From contig NZ_LDPE01000001.1 in NCBI RefSeq assembly GCF_001447995.1, positions 558,001 to 622,000 on the forward strand: 64,000 bases of DNA. Reading direction: 5' to 3'. Source of the stretch: Maribacter dokdonensis DSW-8 (GTDB lineage Bacteria; Bacteroidota; Bacteroidia; Flavobacteriales; Flavobacteriaceae). Under the pieces are notes generated by a model. The model was not told the DNA's origin. It did no database searches and saw nothing but the letters and a program-made list of their open reading frames with translations. Position 1 is the first letter of the stretch. The number at the start of each line of letters is the position of its first letter. A program made the translations under genes and the position numbers. Shown one piece after another: positions 63,008 through 64,000 of the stretch.

Positions 63008-64000
63008 TTAACTCAAATAATCTATGAAAGCACCAACGTTGTTTAAGCTATATTCTAGTTGAGAGCCTTCATTCATGTTCTTTACAACAAATGAATTATT
63101 ACTTAACTCCTGCTCCCCAATTAATATAACATAAGGTACATTGCGATTATTGGCATACTTCATCTGCTTTTGCATTTTGGCACTTGAAGGATACATATCT
63201 GCCTTTATGCCGGCTTTTCGCAACTGAGTAACCAATTTTAAAGCCGCCATAGCTTCCTTTTCCCCAAAGTTTACACAAAGTACTTGTAGCGAGCGATCAA
63301 TTGCTTCTGGAAAAAGATCAAGTTCCTCTAGTACTAAATAAATACGATCCAGACCAAAGGAAATTCCCACACCACTTACATTCTTTAGACCAAAAATTCC
63401 CGTAAGGTCATCATAGCGGCCACCACCACCTATAGATCCCATTTTAACACCCTCAGGCGCCGCAACTTCAAATATAGCGCCGGTATAATAATTTAATCCG
63501 CGTGCCAGGGTGACATCTATTGACAATTTAGCAGATTGTAGACCTAGAGCAGAAATAGTCTCTAGAATAAAACGCAGCTCGTTCAATCCTTTTTTACCTT
63601 CTTCAGAATCTTTTAAAAGACCATCCAAGCGTTCTAATTGTTCGTTGTTACTGCCTTGTGGTAAAAATAATGGTGATGCTTTTTCAATTGCTTCTTCGGT
63701 AATACCCTTAGCGAGCATTTCTTTTTTGACTCCGTCCTCCCCTATTTTATCTAGCTTATCCAATGCAACGGTAAAATCTATCAATAAATCCTTAGCTCCA
63801 ATTACTTCTGCAATACCTGCCAAGATTTTTCTATTGTTCATTTTTATAGTTGCTCCTTCCAATTTTAAATCGGAAAATACAGCATCGTATAACTGAACCA
63901 GCTCCACTTCTTGAAGCAATGAATCTGAACCAACTACATCGGCATCACATTGAAAAAACTCTCTAAATCTACCCTTTTGTGGTCTATCAGCTCTCCAAAC
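63008..64000 (-). CDS. hisS: Histidyl-tRNA synthetase, C-terminal part (5' end outside window)
   Basis: Charges tRNA-His. The frame is open to the right edge, where the class II motif 2 residues RPQKGRFREFFQCDAD are still visible, so the start lies beyond the window; 330 residues are seen. Downstream come the histidine-A motif LARGLNYYTGAIFEV, the motif 3 region GVGISFGLDRIYLVL and the C-terminal anticodon domain with QVLCVNFGEKEAM and LRKAGIKADMYP. Motifs are intact. The stop is followed by the 137-base region upstream of the SDR gene, where no terminator stem was found. Confidence 0.96.
   Translation of the reverse strand, partial: VWRADRPQKGRFREFFQCDADVVGSDSLLQEVELVQLYDAVFSDLKLEGATIKMNNRKILAGIAEVIGAKDLLIDFTVALDKLDKIGEDGVKKEMLAKGITEEAIEKASPLFLPQGSNNEQLERLDGLLKDSEEGKKGLNELRFILETISALGLQSAKLSIDVTLARGLNYYTGAIFEVAAPEGVKMGSIGGGGRYDDLTGIFGLKNVSGVGISFGLDRIYLVLEELDLFPEAIDRSLQVLCVNFGEKEAMAALKLVTQLRKAGIKADMYPSSAKMQKQMKYANNRNVPYVILIGEQELSNNSFVVKNMNEGSQLEYSLNNVGAFIDYLS

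Overview
The window is a chromosomal segment of a marine-type member of the Bacteroidota, most likely family Flavobacteriaceae (Maribacter/Zobellia-like; genus is inference). The signs are an AT-rich base composition, many upstream sequences matching the Bacteroidota -33 TTG / -7 TAnnTTTG promoter, type IX secretion proteins (PorP/SprF-like, PorD-like), Bacteroidota-typical families (DUF4835, DUF4249, DUF4294, DUF6095, DUF6913, the divergent omega subunit), a TonB-dependent receptor with a carboxypeptidase-like N-terminal domain, and a monomeric isocitrate dehydrogenase. No tRNA, rRNA, CRISPR array, integrase or transposase was found; this is mostly core genome.

Layout. 1-6.1 kb: 3' end of clpB, a TetR regulator, a PorP/SprF-like protein with a SPOR-like tail, a lipoprotein histidine phosphatase, smpB and pcm. 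6.2-12.4 kb: a rightward run of oxidoreductase, hydroxyacyl-CoA dehydrogenase, YggS, exonuclease/GIY-YIG protein, voltage-gated-type K+ channel, miaA and a gluconokinase-like kinase. 12.4-24.9 kb: a long leftward block with a two-component system, coaE, a YbbR protein, a glycosyltransferase, fabI, recN, porD, coaBC, rpoZ, bamD, dapA and a DUF6913 gene. 24.9-31.9 kb: accessory genes, including a 5'-nucleotidase split into two lipoproteins, a class D beta-lactamase-like lipoprotein, an AraC regulator and an MFS exporter next to a (CAACTA)8 microsatellite. 31.9-37.4 kb: leftward antiporter, ligA, LOG protein, prmC and an acetyltransferase. 37.4-43.9 kb: ribD, HAD, EamA, YigZ, then dnaA, a low-molecular-weight phosphatase and an RsmI-type methyltransferase. 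43.9-47.0 kb: leftward lysozyme-like protein, mltG, acetyltransferase and dapF. 47.1-63 kb: degQ-type protease, gap, trmD and rplS, icd, a TonB receptor operon, an M42 peptidase, a Nudix hydrolase, an SDR + RbsD/FucU pair behind a palindromic operator-like cluster, and the C-terminal part of hisS.

How the genes fit together. The main themes are envelope building and secretion (BamD, PorD, PorP-like, MltG, DegQ-type, lysozyme-like), cofactor and lysine/peptidoglycan precursor synthesis (CoaBC, CoaE, RibD, DapA, DapF), translation and rescue (SmpB, RplS, TrmD, MiaA, PrmC, HisS), and replication and repair (DnaA, LigA, RecN).

The least explained stretch is 52601-53090. It lies between the rplS terminator and icd, holds no long ORF, but carries a perfect -7 box, two very short ORFs, mutually exclusive hairpins and a strong terminator of its own. 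It is the best candidate here for an undescribed small-RNA or small-protein locus. The dnaA and rplS leaders and the hexanucleotide repeat near 31.3 kb are further regulatory candidates.
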